A stretch of 64,000 nucleotides of DNA from Hirudo medicinalis (taxonomy: Eukaryota; Annelida; Clitellata; Hirudinida; Hirudinidae): positions 1 through 64,000 of the forward strand of contig MPNW01000080.1 of assembly GCA_011800805.1 (NCBI GenBank). The letters are read 5' to 3'. Shown in pieces: positions 37,409-50,321 of this stretch. A program made the position numbers and the translations under genes. The notes beneath the pieces were generated by a model, which was not told the DNA's origin, did not search any database, and saw only the letters and a program-made list of their open reading frames with translations. Positions within the stretch are counted from its first letter, which is position 1; the number at the start of each line of letters is the position of its first letter.

Positions 37409-40400
37409 ATGGGTTCCAGACTTAAGTTAGTATCTTATGTTATATTGTTTATTATTAAGATATTAAGATTACTCACTGGGACGCTTTCGTTCGCAATGTA
37501 TAATTAATTATTTATCACTGGACAATTGCTGTTAAAGATTTGTTGTTAAACTTATGGAAGAAGAATTTTATATCTTTTTTGAGCATATATCCTACTATCT
37601 GTTAATTTTGAATAGCCGATTTGATCCCAAAATTGATAAAAAAAAATTATAGCAACCTGATAAATTATTTTGTTTTCCAGACAAGAACCAGATAAAATAT
37701 TTGAAGTTTTCATAGAATTTGTTAGGGAAGCCCATGGAGATGAGGAGCATGGCAGAGTGGCAAAGTTTTACCCCAGGGATTTCAGTGATGAGGTTGGTTG
37801 CCTTTGATCTAATGTGATTTCTAATCGTCTGCAAGTTTAATAATGGATGCACTGCCTTCAAACACTCTCAGATGCTTTAAGTAACTTTGTGCTTTTAAAT
37901 TTAAAGCAAGCTTTCTCTTTGCTACTGAACAATTGTGAGCAACTAAATGTTTGCCTTCCAATTTTCATTTTCGTTCCTCATTTTGTTAGACTGCTCTTAT
38001 TTTTAGATACAACTCTCAGCCAATTGCTGGTATGAACTAGGATTCAGCTATTAAATAATTAACTGCTGCCTCTTTATGGACTCATGAATATTGTGCATTT
38101 TTCTACAAATGTTAATAACTACAGTTTATCTACAAATTATTAAATTTGTTTATAAATGTTATTAGGAATATGACAGGACTAAGTAGGAGATGTGATAATT
38201 TCTTTTCATTGGATGTGGAAATGGTTGGAATGACTTAAAATGCATCACATGAAATTCCTAATGACCACCCATAAATATAATTATGCATGTCCATTGAGTC
38301 TGGTATTAAAAATGAATGTTTCAGTCATTTAACGACCGGCACAATTGAAATGAATTTTTAAATTACTTCACCAATTACTTATTTACTAATTAATTAAATT
38401 GAACTTCTTTTAAAAGTATAGACACAGAAGAATGTTTATTTTTTGCAGGATGTTCTCAAACCTTCAGTAAAGTTTGCCTTCCCATACACAATTGGGTCTC
38501 ACAGGTAGGGCAGTTTAGTGGCATCAATACATTTTTATTTCTAAATAAATAAATAATTTTATTGTGTTATTTGTATTTATATGCATATTTATAATTAATA
38601 TTAATAATTTTTTTATGCTATTCATATTTATATTTATGTTCGTTCATATTTATCCATTTACATTTATCACATGTAGCCTCTGATCCGAGTAACTGCAGAA
38701 ATGAGATTCATTCCAATTATTTGTGTTTTTTTTTATTAAAATATTATTATTGTAATTGTTACAATAAGTGGAGTCTCAGGTATTTAAAGGACTACGTCAT
38801 GCATTTGGCTTCCTTAGGTAGAATTTTAAACTTTGAATGAAATGTTGTGATTGTAGTTGTTATAGTTTTTGCAGTTGTTGTGGTTGTTGCAGTTGTTGTG
38901 GTTGTTGTAGTTGTTGTGGTTGTTGTAGTTGTTGTAGTTTTTGCAGTTGTTGTGGTTGTTGTAGTTGTTGTAGTTGCTTTAGATTTAATGTCCACGTGAT
39001 AAAAATGATGGATGAAACAATAAACTCCTTGTGGCTGATGATGCATCGGTGGTGATGATGATGATGATGATTGCACTGACGTTGAAAATGATGATGATGA
39101 CAAGGACATTTATGGTTAGGTTTGTTAAACTTAGAAGAGGAAATCATCTTTGTTGAACTTTCTCTCTTAAGGCCTGTAGAACAAATGTTTTTGCTAATTA
39201 CTTTCATTATTGTATTTTCTCTCGTGCCATTTGTATTAAACCATACTATTGGATGAGTTGATTAAAATTGATGAATGAATGAATGAATGAATGAAAGATG
39301 ATGGTGGTCATGGTGGTGATGATAATGGTGATGATAGGTCACTACTCTCATCAAATGATCATCATCATCATCATCATCATTATCATCAACATCACCATTT
39401 TATATGATTTCTTGGTCATTTAAATGAAAAAGTTTTAACCTATTTAAGATGCTAATGAATAATTCATTTCAATTCCATTGTGCTTTTAACATGCTGCTGC
39501 TGATGCTGATGATGATAACAGTCTGATTATGATAATGATGCAATAACACTGATTAGTAATTCCACTATCATTATCATTATTAATAGCCATGGATTTCTGT
39601 GGCCATTGAAAGTTTTGTTATCAGTGTGAAATGCAAGAGCATAGTAGCCAAATATTACTCTTGTATGTCAGTAGAAATCACATTGCCATGTTTTTATTTG
39701 CGTTGTGGTTGTTTCATCATTTTTGCATTTAAAGATGTTGTAATCAACAACAGTCATTTCTGAAACTTCATTTCACTCTCAATTCACTCATTGCCTGGTA
39801 AAATGCTTGCAAAGCTTTCACTCAAAAAGCAGTGATGAAGAAGATTGTAGTGGAAATGGTGATGATGACAACCATGATATTGGTGGTTGCTATATGAACG
39901 GTGATGAGGATGATGATGACGACGACGACGATGATGATGATGTCTTTATTCCCCCATCAGATGTGAAGAGGAGTACTTCACCTTTGTCATGACAGACATA
40001 AACAGTAAGTTCAAGTTTGGATTCTGTTTGCTTCGTTCTGATGGTCATGTGGAGAGGAACTACTGCTTTGTGAGGTCAGTGTCTTAAGATCTCCTTGAAG
40101 TTTCTGTCAACATCTTCTCATCGTCGTCGTCATCATCATCATCACCTGTTATTGTTGTTTATATTAAGAGTAGCACAATGTCGTAAATTGTTTCATGTTG
40201 TGAAATACTTCCATTATCATGTTACATAAGATTTGGTCATTTACAAAGCTGCATCTTGCATCCATTATTGAGTTAACCATTTCACATTTTTATATCCCGT
40301 TTAGAAAATATTTTATTTCCGAATAAGTTTCAGCTGTTTCCCAAGCACTGCTTTTAAAATACAACCAATTTGAATCCCATACTGCTGATAATGAGCAGCC

Positions 40401-41565
40401 TTAATGGACTCATTCAGGGAGGGAGAGTGTTTGACATCAGATCTTTTGTTTCATTTCGAAAGCAGTGTTAGGAAAGCACTTTTGTTAGGAATCTGCAAGT
40501 TGTGGAGGTTAAAAACATGAATTTGAAGATTAGAATGTTGGGCTGCCTCCAGTATTCCTTGTGCTTGGAATAGTAGAAATTTTAAACTTTTTTTTTGGAC
40601 TATTAAAACCTTTCCAAATGGGTACCAATCATTGACGAGATGCAAAACTCAATTAATTCTTTGAGATTTTTCCTTTTTGTAAAATATTGAATTTCAATGG
40701 ATTGTTGGCACGTGGTGCTGGTGAATTGTTGGTAGTGGTGTCGATTAGAACCGATTTGTGATTGAAAAAGTTATGAAATAGAAGTGAATTGATGATGTGT
40801 CGAATGCAAACATGTGCCTCTTGATTGAATTATTCCAAACCTTGGCCTGTTAACACTCAATGATTCCACGTTGATTCCACGTTGATTTCCGATCCAGATC
40901 AGTCCTGGAAGCACCTGGCTTGATGCTTAAGTTTTCTGACTGCAGAAATTCACGAGCCTGCAGATTATTCGTGAGGTTCTAATCCGGGATGTTTTGACAA
41001 AAATATGATAATACTTCTACTGTGCTTGTTCTTTGAAGGTATTTGAGGGAACATTGTTGTGCTTGTTGTTTTAAAGTTATCATTTTGATTTCTTTTTGCA
41101 CCATCTCTCATTTGCGGTGCTCAAAAGTATATCCAGTCTCTTGGCATCGTGCAAAAGTTATAACCTTTTCTCCTTACCATGGTCACTCATCCAGTGATCA
41201 TTCCATTCTTGAACTCACCCACCCAAGCCTCCATCCATCCATCACTCTAGATGCCCAATCATCTATCCACTCATCCACCCATCTTTCCGAATGTCTAATC
41301 ATCCATCCATCCGTTCATCCATCTGTATAACATATGTTTGCAATTCGTCTTGCACAGTCACCCAGCATTCTTTTGGAATTGGCACTTCCAAATATCAAAT
41401 GGCATATACTCAAATATCTTTGAAGAACACTTCTGAGTTACAAATTGAACAGCTCCAGCTCTGCAACTCAGTGATGCATGGCAACACATTTTCATGACGT
41501 TCGAATATACTTTGTATACTTGGTATTTATAAAAAAATAATTGCTTATTATTATTATTATTATTG

Positions 41566-41602
<37 letters not shown>

Positions 41603-44600
41603 CATTATTATTATTATTATTATTGTTGTTGTTGTTATTATTATTATTATTATTATTATCATCATCATCATCATCATTATTAGTATTGTTATTATTATTG
41701 TCATTAATACACTCCACCATTCCCAATTTACTCATGTCATCAGTTGGGTAGCAAATGGTAGCACCATCGTCATCATCATTGTTGTCACCAGTGGATGCTA
41801 TTTTAATCATAATTATAATCTTGATACGACACAATACAAGTTGATCCACATTAAGGATTCTTCATGTCATGTTTAATGAAAGGTTTTCGGGCATTAATTA
41901 TTGAGAATTGTTGCTATTTCCAATTCTTGCTTGGTAATCGTGCACGACTCTTGTTGTGCTCGTTCGCTTCACTTGTTTATGGTATCACCAGTATTAATGA
42001 TAACCATCACCAATGTTATCACCAGTATTAATGATAACCATCACCAATGTTATCACCAGTATTATTAACAACAGCATTTTTACTTAATTTATGATTATAA
42101 TCAATATTGATGAATATTGCTTTCATAACAATTACAATAAAGCAAAGGTTTGAATACATCTGATGATGATGATGATGATGGTGATGATGACGATGACGAC
42201 GACTATGACGATGATGACGACGACGACGACGATCCTGTTTCTTGTTTTTGTAGTTGATGAATTATGTCTGATTTTTGAGATAAAATTTTATTGTAGTGAA
42301 AGCATATCCTGTCACAATGTTGCTAATTCTGGTGATGTCAATGACTATGTCGATGATGATTGTGTCGATGATAATGATGATTAGATGTTATTCATTGCTG
42401 ACTAAGGACTTTGGAGAATTGGAGATGGAGAGAGCAACGACATATATGTGTAAAAATGGAGCTGAATCATCATAACATAATGTTTTGTAGCTATCAAATT
42501 TTACTTTCATTTTTAGCTACATTTATTTTAATTATAATTAATTATTTAATAGTGCCATCTAAGCTACATTTGATATTTATTAAATACTAGTGTACCCGGC
42601 CATGCTTTGCTGTGATTCAGTCTGGTTAAATGGAAAAGAAAGAAAAGAGAAAGCTCACTAATATGTTTAATTTCACAATCAAAACAATCACACTCACAAA
42701 CATACAAACATTCATTTTTATTTTTATAGATTTGAAATATAAATTAATTTAATTTAATTTTATTGCTTTTTAAATTGAGAATCTTTCAAGAGCTGGTTAT
42801 ATGGAAAATGCACAAATATGAAGACAAACGTTCATTTTTATTTATACAGATTTATAATAATTTCTCTTATAAATTTGACCTTCAGCTGCCTTCCCTGGTT
42901 TGAACCCTTCTATTCCCTGTTGGCCGAAGTTTCTGCCCGGCTTTCCCGGCAGGACCAGGAGGGCGCCTCCATCATGCTCAGCAAACTCCACGAATCCAGT
43001 CCCAAGAGTCCTTCTCAAATCATCTGCCTCACCCCACCTACCTGGGATAAGGTGAGAATCCAACTTTGCATTTTCATCTGCTTTCTTTTGTTAGCCTTCT
43101 TTCCTCATTTATATTGTAAGCTCTGAATTCCATTATTAATCTACTCTTGTTGTTTTTTCATCAATTTTTGTTAGCAGCACAGCCTAAATATAAATCTGTT
43201 TACCTTAGCCACAATTGGTCGATGTTTATGTTTTCATTTTGCTTAGCGACCAATCAGACGAGTGAATGGAGGTAAACAATGACTATCTGGCTTGTGATTG
43301 GTGTCTGGTGGAGTCATGTTTTCATCTTCTCAATTCATTTCATCAATCCATGGATATGAGAATGTGAGAATGTGCACTATGTATATTATGCACATTATTC
43401 AAAATTGCTTAATGATATTTTTTAATGTTGATTAAAATAAATATAACAGTAGCCCTGAGCTTACTGAAAAACTCTTGATGAAGGAATCAACAATGATAAC
43501 GTCATCATCATCATCATCATCTTTTTTGTTAACGTAATCTTTGTCATTGATTTTGCCTACAAATTGACAATGAATATGCAGCATGTACGAGTGTGCAGTC
43601 CGTACTGAATGTACATCGGTCATACTTAAACTTTCAAAAGTTACCCAAAAACTATACAATTAAACTTGAATCATTACTTGATTTATTGAATTATTTGGAA
43701 ATTTCTTTGCAGAGATTCAACTTTGTTTGTCCAATTTTACCTAGTCTTCCTTCCATACCGCAGAATGTGAGTTTTGGTGGATGATCTCGGAACGAGATGA
43801 TTATAATATTACAATTGCTAATTAATTATTCAAAGTGTCGTCGATTCGCACGATTATTAACCTGTAGTTAGCATATTGTCGACTGTAATCACAATACTTT
43901 CATCATCATCATCACCACCACCATCGGTGTCATCGTCACCACCACCACCATCGATGTCATCATCATCACCACCACCATCAGTGTCATCATCACCACCACC
44001 ATCATCACCGCCACCACCATCGATGTCATCATCACCACCACCATCGGTGTCATCATCATAATGGACGTGGTCGTCCTCGTTATCAGCTTTGTTATTTGAA
44101 TGGTGATTCGTGGTGTCCAAGCATTGCTTTGTGATTCCACTTTGTGATTCTTGATTGAAGCCTGAAAACATGAGACATAAATTTAGGATGACCTCCGATG
44201 GTATCGGAGGTATCGATGGTATCGGAGGTATCGATGGATTATTGGAGGTATCGATGGTATCGGAGGTATCGATGGATTATCGGAGGTATCGATGGTATCA
44301 ACACCACCCTTGTATTCCTGGTGGTCCTGTCAGGATTGGGATGCAGATCGGGATAAACGGTCATGGGATTTTGCTTGATTTTTTGGGATTTTTAGATTTT
44401 TACCATAATCTTTATTTTCAAAGTTTTTAGTTGGCAACATAAGGCAAAATATTTAGTTTTCTTTGAAAGGTTTGTATTTCTCAAATTTACATAAACATTT
44501 TAGTCAGAAATTCTTTGTTAAAACACATCACATATATTTAGCATACCATCAACTATCCCAAACATTTGCTAGCCATCTTGCTGTGACATTCAGCTTCAAT

Positions 44601-45417
44601 CTTGTCCAAAAGCTTACCCGAAAGGTTTTCTGTGAAGAATTGGTTTTCTCCCATTTGGTCCATTAATCTCAGGACGAGTGGCTTCTGTAGCTGCTCTGAA
44701 GAAAGGATCATCAGCCAAACGATTCTTATAGAAAAACTTTGCCCAGACTTCTTGCAGCTTAATTCTCTCTTTTTCAGTGGTCTTGCAAACAAAGTTTTCC
44801 ATGCTGAAGGATGGAGTAGATGTTGAAGAATGACGTTTCTTCAGACTTGCCACCAGCATCAGTACCACTGCTGCAAGTTGATGGAATAGAACCAACAAAA
44901 TGATGGTCGATTGGCAAAAACGGACTTGTCGACTCTGATCTCTGATCAGCCTCTGCTGACAGAATCTGGTCTTGATGATGTTCCAGCCACTTCATCAAAA
45001 TCTGGCTGTTGCTGATGCTGCTCGTTTCCTTCTTCTTGTTTATCACAGTCATCATTGATTGGAATCATTGGAATTCCAGAACTGATTGAGAACAAGTTGT
45101 TGCAGAACATGATGGTTGTATCGGTATTGATTGTGCAATGAAAATGTACCGACACGACCGTGTTAGCATGCGTGTTGCATCCATCACTGCTCATTCTCTT
45201 GCTGTTGTTGTGGTACTGCACAGTAATTATGAGGCTCGTTCATTCTTAAGTACAACCCTGTACTGTAAGATGTTGTTGTGGTGTTGTTGGCCATCAACTT
45301 GACAATGCATAAACTGTTTATGGAGCGTTTAAAATCTCGTTCGTTCAAACGACATGAATATATCACAAGATGCTCTTGTAGAATGATTCAGATTGGGTAA
45401 GGTGAATTGCTTTGCAT

Positions 45418-45448
<31 letters not shown>

Positions 45449-45749
45449 AGCTGTTGATGATGATTATGATGACATCCATGGTGATTTTCCTTTCAGAAAA
45501 ACTTCTCAGAACTCTTCAGATCCTTCCGGGTGGGCAACTTGATGGTATTATTTTCGAGGTTGGTTGGTCAGCTAAATGATGATCTTCATGATGATTTTGG
45601 TTATGATGGTGATGATTAGAGATATGATGATGAAGGTGACTGATGATCAAATCGAGATCAACGATGTTGTTAGGCATTATGTTGTTATCATCGTTGATGT
45701 TATTACAGAGAATAAATTATTTCTGTTGCTGGCTCAACAATCTCCATGA

Positions 45750-45781
<32 letters not shown>

Positions 45782-47045
45782 ATGGTGATGATGATGATGG
45801 TGGTGGTGGTGGTGATGATGATGACGACATTGTAACATAACAATGATTGTGATGAAGATTAAAGTAACATGGAGGTGTTAATGCCGTAATGGCACGGTAT
45901 CGAGTTAACGTCACAGGTAACTCATCACGTCGACTTGTTCTTGTTGCAGCATCCTCTTTGAACGTCGCATCCTCATGTTTGGATCGTCCGTAGAGAGACT
46001 GACTTCCTGCATACATGGACTCAACCAACTCATCTATCCCATGTGCTGGTTGGTTGTTGTTGTTGTTACCATTATTGTTGTTGCTGTTGTTATTGGTCTC
46101 GCTATTATTATTGTTGCTGTTGTTGTTATTAATTGATAATCCTTCTGGCTTTGGTAAATGTTGAGTTGCGAGCACGATCGTGCCCTCAGTGATTCGAGCA
46201 CCTTATTGTTCTTGCTGCTGTCATCGTCATTAATGTCATCATCGTCATCATTGTCATCATCACCACCATCGTCGTCATCGTTGTCGGCATCATTGTTGTC
46301 AAATCCTTTTTCCGTTTGTTGATGAACACAGTGGAATAACGGTCACGGTCACGAAAGCACTGCCAGGAAGCACAACGCAGCACTTTACAGAACAACAAAT
46401 GTTTCATTTACTCCAACACAAATATTTATATATATAATTATATATTATAATATATTAATAATATTTTTGCAGACCACCATGTGTCAAAAAACATTAAACA
46501 TGGCCAAATGCTTATTTTAAACTAATGAGCTTTTTCTGACTATTCACCATTTAATAATAATGATGGTGATGGTGGAGGTAGAGGTGGTGGTGATGGTGAT
46601 GATAATGATAATAATATTAATAACAATTTAAGTCATATTTGTAGTATTAATTTGAAAAGTAAGCATGAGCAAGTGCTGAGGTAGCAGCAATTACTTGAAT
46701 TAGTGAATTAGTTTGCCACCAGTTTTTTAGGAATCCTTGCAGGGAGAGAATCATGCCTTGTTAAATAGGCTGCCAACTCAGCACTCACCTGCTGGGCTTG
46801 ATGATGATGACATGTGAAATAATTGATGATGATGATGATGATGATGATGGCGATGAGACGAAACAATTTATGATGATGGATATATAAATCAAAACATCCA
46901 AACCTCAATCACTTGTTTCTAACAAGTCCATCACTTGAACACTGGCAGACACATCCACACTGGCAATCAATTTTCTGCTGCACATTTGTCAATTGCATCA
47001 CCATCACCTTTGTCTTCATCGTCGTCGTCGTCGTCATCATTATTG

Positions 47046-47079
<34 letters not shown>

Positions 47080-50000
47080 TGATATCAGTACAACCACTAC
47101 AAAGGCATGGTTGATTTCCATCTTTTCATGCTCCACTTCTTCTCATCTCGAAGACAATTTTGTCACCGAAGTAAAACCCCGTTTGTTGAAATACGCAAAG
47201 AAATATGTGGAATTAATTAATCTTTTTAAACAACAGATAACCATTTGTCAATAAATATTGGTTGTGCAAATGATAACTGCAAGGCTGCATAAAGTTGCAC
47301 GATGCCGAATGGTTAGGCCGCCGACATAATATCCTCGAGTACTCGAAATGATGAAGCCACTGTTTAAAATCTAATTAATCGATTAATTAATCGATTCATT
47401 CATTGCTTCGTTAATTGATCGTGGACGCCTAAAATACGATCAATTAATTCTAACCACCCGAACAGGCAGCACCTGTTCATCCCGATACTCCCTCCATCCC
47501 TCCTCGACTACTGCAGGTAGGTCGATGTCGTTGTTGTGGTTGTTAACAAATAGTGATTAGTGCACTAAGACATTTTAGACGAGAACAACTGAGATGACTG
47601 AGCATCGAAACAACTGTAATTTACTAGCATTGTCGGCATGCATTATTACATTGTCGACATGCATTATTACATTGTCGACATGCATTATTACATTGTCGAC
47701 ATGCATTATTACATTGTCGACATGCATTATTACATTGTCGACATGCATTATTACATTGTCGACATGCATTATTACATTGTCAACATGCATTATTACATTG
47801 TCGACATGCATTATTACATCGTCATTTCGTTTTCCAATTAACCGTTTAACTATTTTATCTGCCATTTTATTTCGTTTCAAAAGAAATGCTTTTTGACTCC
47901 CGCAGTGCACCCATGCCGTACATCATAGGTCTCCACTCGTCCACCATGACGGTTGTTTTTCAGTTCATTTCTTAACTTATCTTTGAGCAATTGAATAATT
48001 CTATTTAGTAAGTAATTTATAATTAATATTACAATTAATATTAGAAATATTCTTTTAAGTAGTTTAAGATTAATGTGTCTCACGGGGATTTAAGGAATTA
48101 TTCCCACTGCTGCCTCAGTTGGCCTTCAACAACCAACTCCACTTAATGTGCAATCTTTCTTTCTCATTTTCTGCTCAGAGACTTTTCAAGCAACACAAGT
48201 GGATTTCATTTTCATAATAGTAATAATAATAATAATAATAATAACAACAATAATAATAATACTAATAGTAATAGTTAATTTATAATGCACCATTTGCATA
48301 GCATCAGAAGTGCCAAAAATGGTGGCTTCACATCGTGCTTCTGCATTTTCAAAGGAGCTTTAAATGAATTTTTAAAAAGGCATTCGGCCTATTTTGATTT
48401 TTCAAACCTCTTCAAAAGGAAAACCTCACTTCCAGTTTCTGCATCTTTGATGACCGCTCGTGCAAACGAGCATAAGTTTGTAAATCTCGGATTCCCGAGT
48501 TCAAATATGCGAAGCCCTTAAGACTTCTTAATTTGTGCTTAACTATGCTTTTGGAATGTATTAACTATTGCTCTTGTATTGAGTTTTCTAAGGATTAACG
48601 ACGCACTTTGATAACCGAGCACGCAACCTGCAACTGAGCCGATCGAATTTCGCCCTAAAATTGTCATCGAGTTTTGGCTTCCAATAAAACGGCCGGCGTC
48701 GATGACGACGATCGCCACCCGTAGATCATTACCACAACTAATAGTTGCCATGGCAATCCTTCCAGAGGTTGCACAAGATTGAATACTGCGACGCGGTCCT
48801 GGTCGACCTGGACGAGAACAAGGTGCACTCGGAACACGCGGATCTCCCCGCCATTCCCCGCGACGTGGTGGGTGGCTTTTGTTCATGTTAATTAATGCAC
48901 ATAATCGGGCTGTTTAATGCATGCTATTCAATTATTATCCCCATAAATTATTGCCGCTGCATTCCTAATGAGGTCGTCCACATTTATCTCATTTATGGGC
49001 GATGCATCAAAATGCCACGCAACGAGTTAAATTCATCGTCACATTGTCACATCGAGCTCTCCCCAGTCGTCAGTTCGGTGCTAATTTGTTACCCGAAGTG
49101 AACAAAATAATCGTTCGATGCAGTCGTCGACCATTAATTCCATTAACAACGGCAACTTCACCTACATTCACGATCACTTTAATGATTTCTTTCAACCGGC
49201 TATAATAATGTAACTCAGGTTTCCACCTTGAAGAAGCAGTTGAAGCTTCAGAAAGCCCACATGGAGAAGGGTAGCATTATTGGCGACGGGGTATCTAAGG
49301 CCTTCTTAGCAGCCATGGTGTCCCTCATAGGGGGCTACAGGAATGCCATGAGGTTCCACGACGGGGCGGATATAACCTTCGACCCCGACATCTTCGTGAC
49401 GGGGTCGAGCATTTCCAGGGATCCTTCCTCGCACGTGGAGTACAGGAGGTTCTTTGAAATGGTCCTCCACATGCAGTCCTTCCAACAGTTCATCAGCGAT
49501 CGTCTCGACATCATGAATGCCGGAAAAGGTGGGTTCGAGGTTGAGTTTCCCATTGGTTGTGTATTATTAAGTGTTTATGATTATTTGTGCGTGGTTATTT
49601 TTATGTTATTTGAACAAGAATCAATTACGAGATTTCACAAAATGTTGTTTCTAAGTTGGTGACAATAAACACATTGCTGCTCAAATTTGACAAAGGATTC
49701 CAAGATGCCTTCGACGCAGCAGTGACGAGCATGTCGGGCGACGAGGACAGGTGGAAAACACATTCCAGGTACAAAGACTGGTTGACACACATGAAGGTGA
49801 GTTGCAACCTACCACTTTTATGCCAAACACCTTTAAAAACCATGTTGTTGTGACACTGCAATTAAATTCATACTCTGCAATCTGGTGCAGTGCAACAGCT
49901 TGTGTTTGGAACTTAATGATATGAATGTAAAAGTGAATGCTCACTGAGTTTTTGGTGCTCGTTCACTCCCGGCCGCGTGGTCGCTCTTGCATAAATTATG

Positions 50001-50280
50001 TTAATTTAATGCTGAACTTCGATTGTTTCAATAATAAGACCTCACATATTTTTGTCACAATAATTAGTCAGTATTTCCTTCATCTAATTAACCTTAACAA
50101 TGTTTAAAATTCACCTGTCAGAAACAAGGCAAGATGCTGAAGAGGGAAAGCAAAGACAAGTGGACTGTTTTTGCTTCGAAGGTTTGAAAGAAAACATTGA
50201 GATCTGATTGCAATTAAATCTTAAACACTTAAATCAAATCTGTTTGGAATTGCAAGATGGTGATGATGATGATGATGATG

Positions 50281-50321
<41 letters not shown>

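Noticed and set aside
38792..39207. Poly-Cys, poly-Thr and poly-Gln frames
   Set aside because: Low-complexity GTTGTTGTG repeat read in several frames, lying between two supported DENND1 exons.
41358..41849. Asn/Asp-rich 163-codon minus-strand frame
   Set aside because: It is produced by the (ATT)n and (GAT)n microsatellite, with no family signal, inside a DENND1 intron.
43857..44171. Asp/Gly-rich frame resembling a calcium-binding repeat protein
   Set aside because: It is the minus-strand reading of a CACCACCATC minisatellite; no RTX-type spacing and no splice context.
47284..47330. tRNA gene-like stretch (GCCGAATGGTTAGGCCG)
   Set aside because: Only an A-box-like segment is visible, with no B box or cloverleaf; it may be a SINE head fragment.
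47575..47910. Periodic repeat proteins encoded on both strands
   Set aside because: They result from a 21-bp tandem repeat whose unit length is a multiple of three; the array is intronic.
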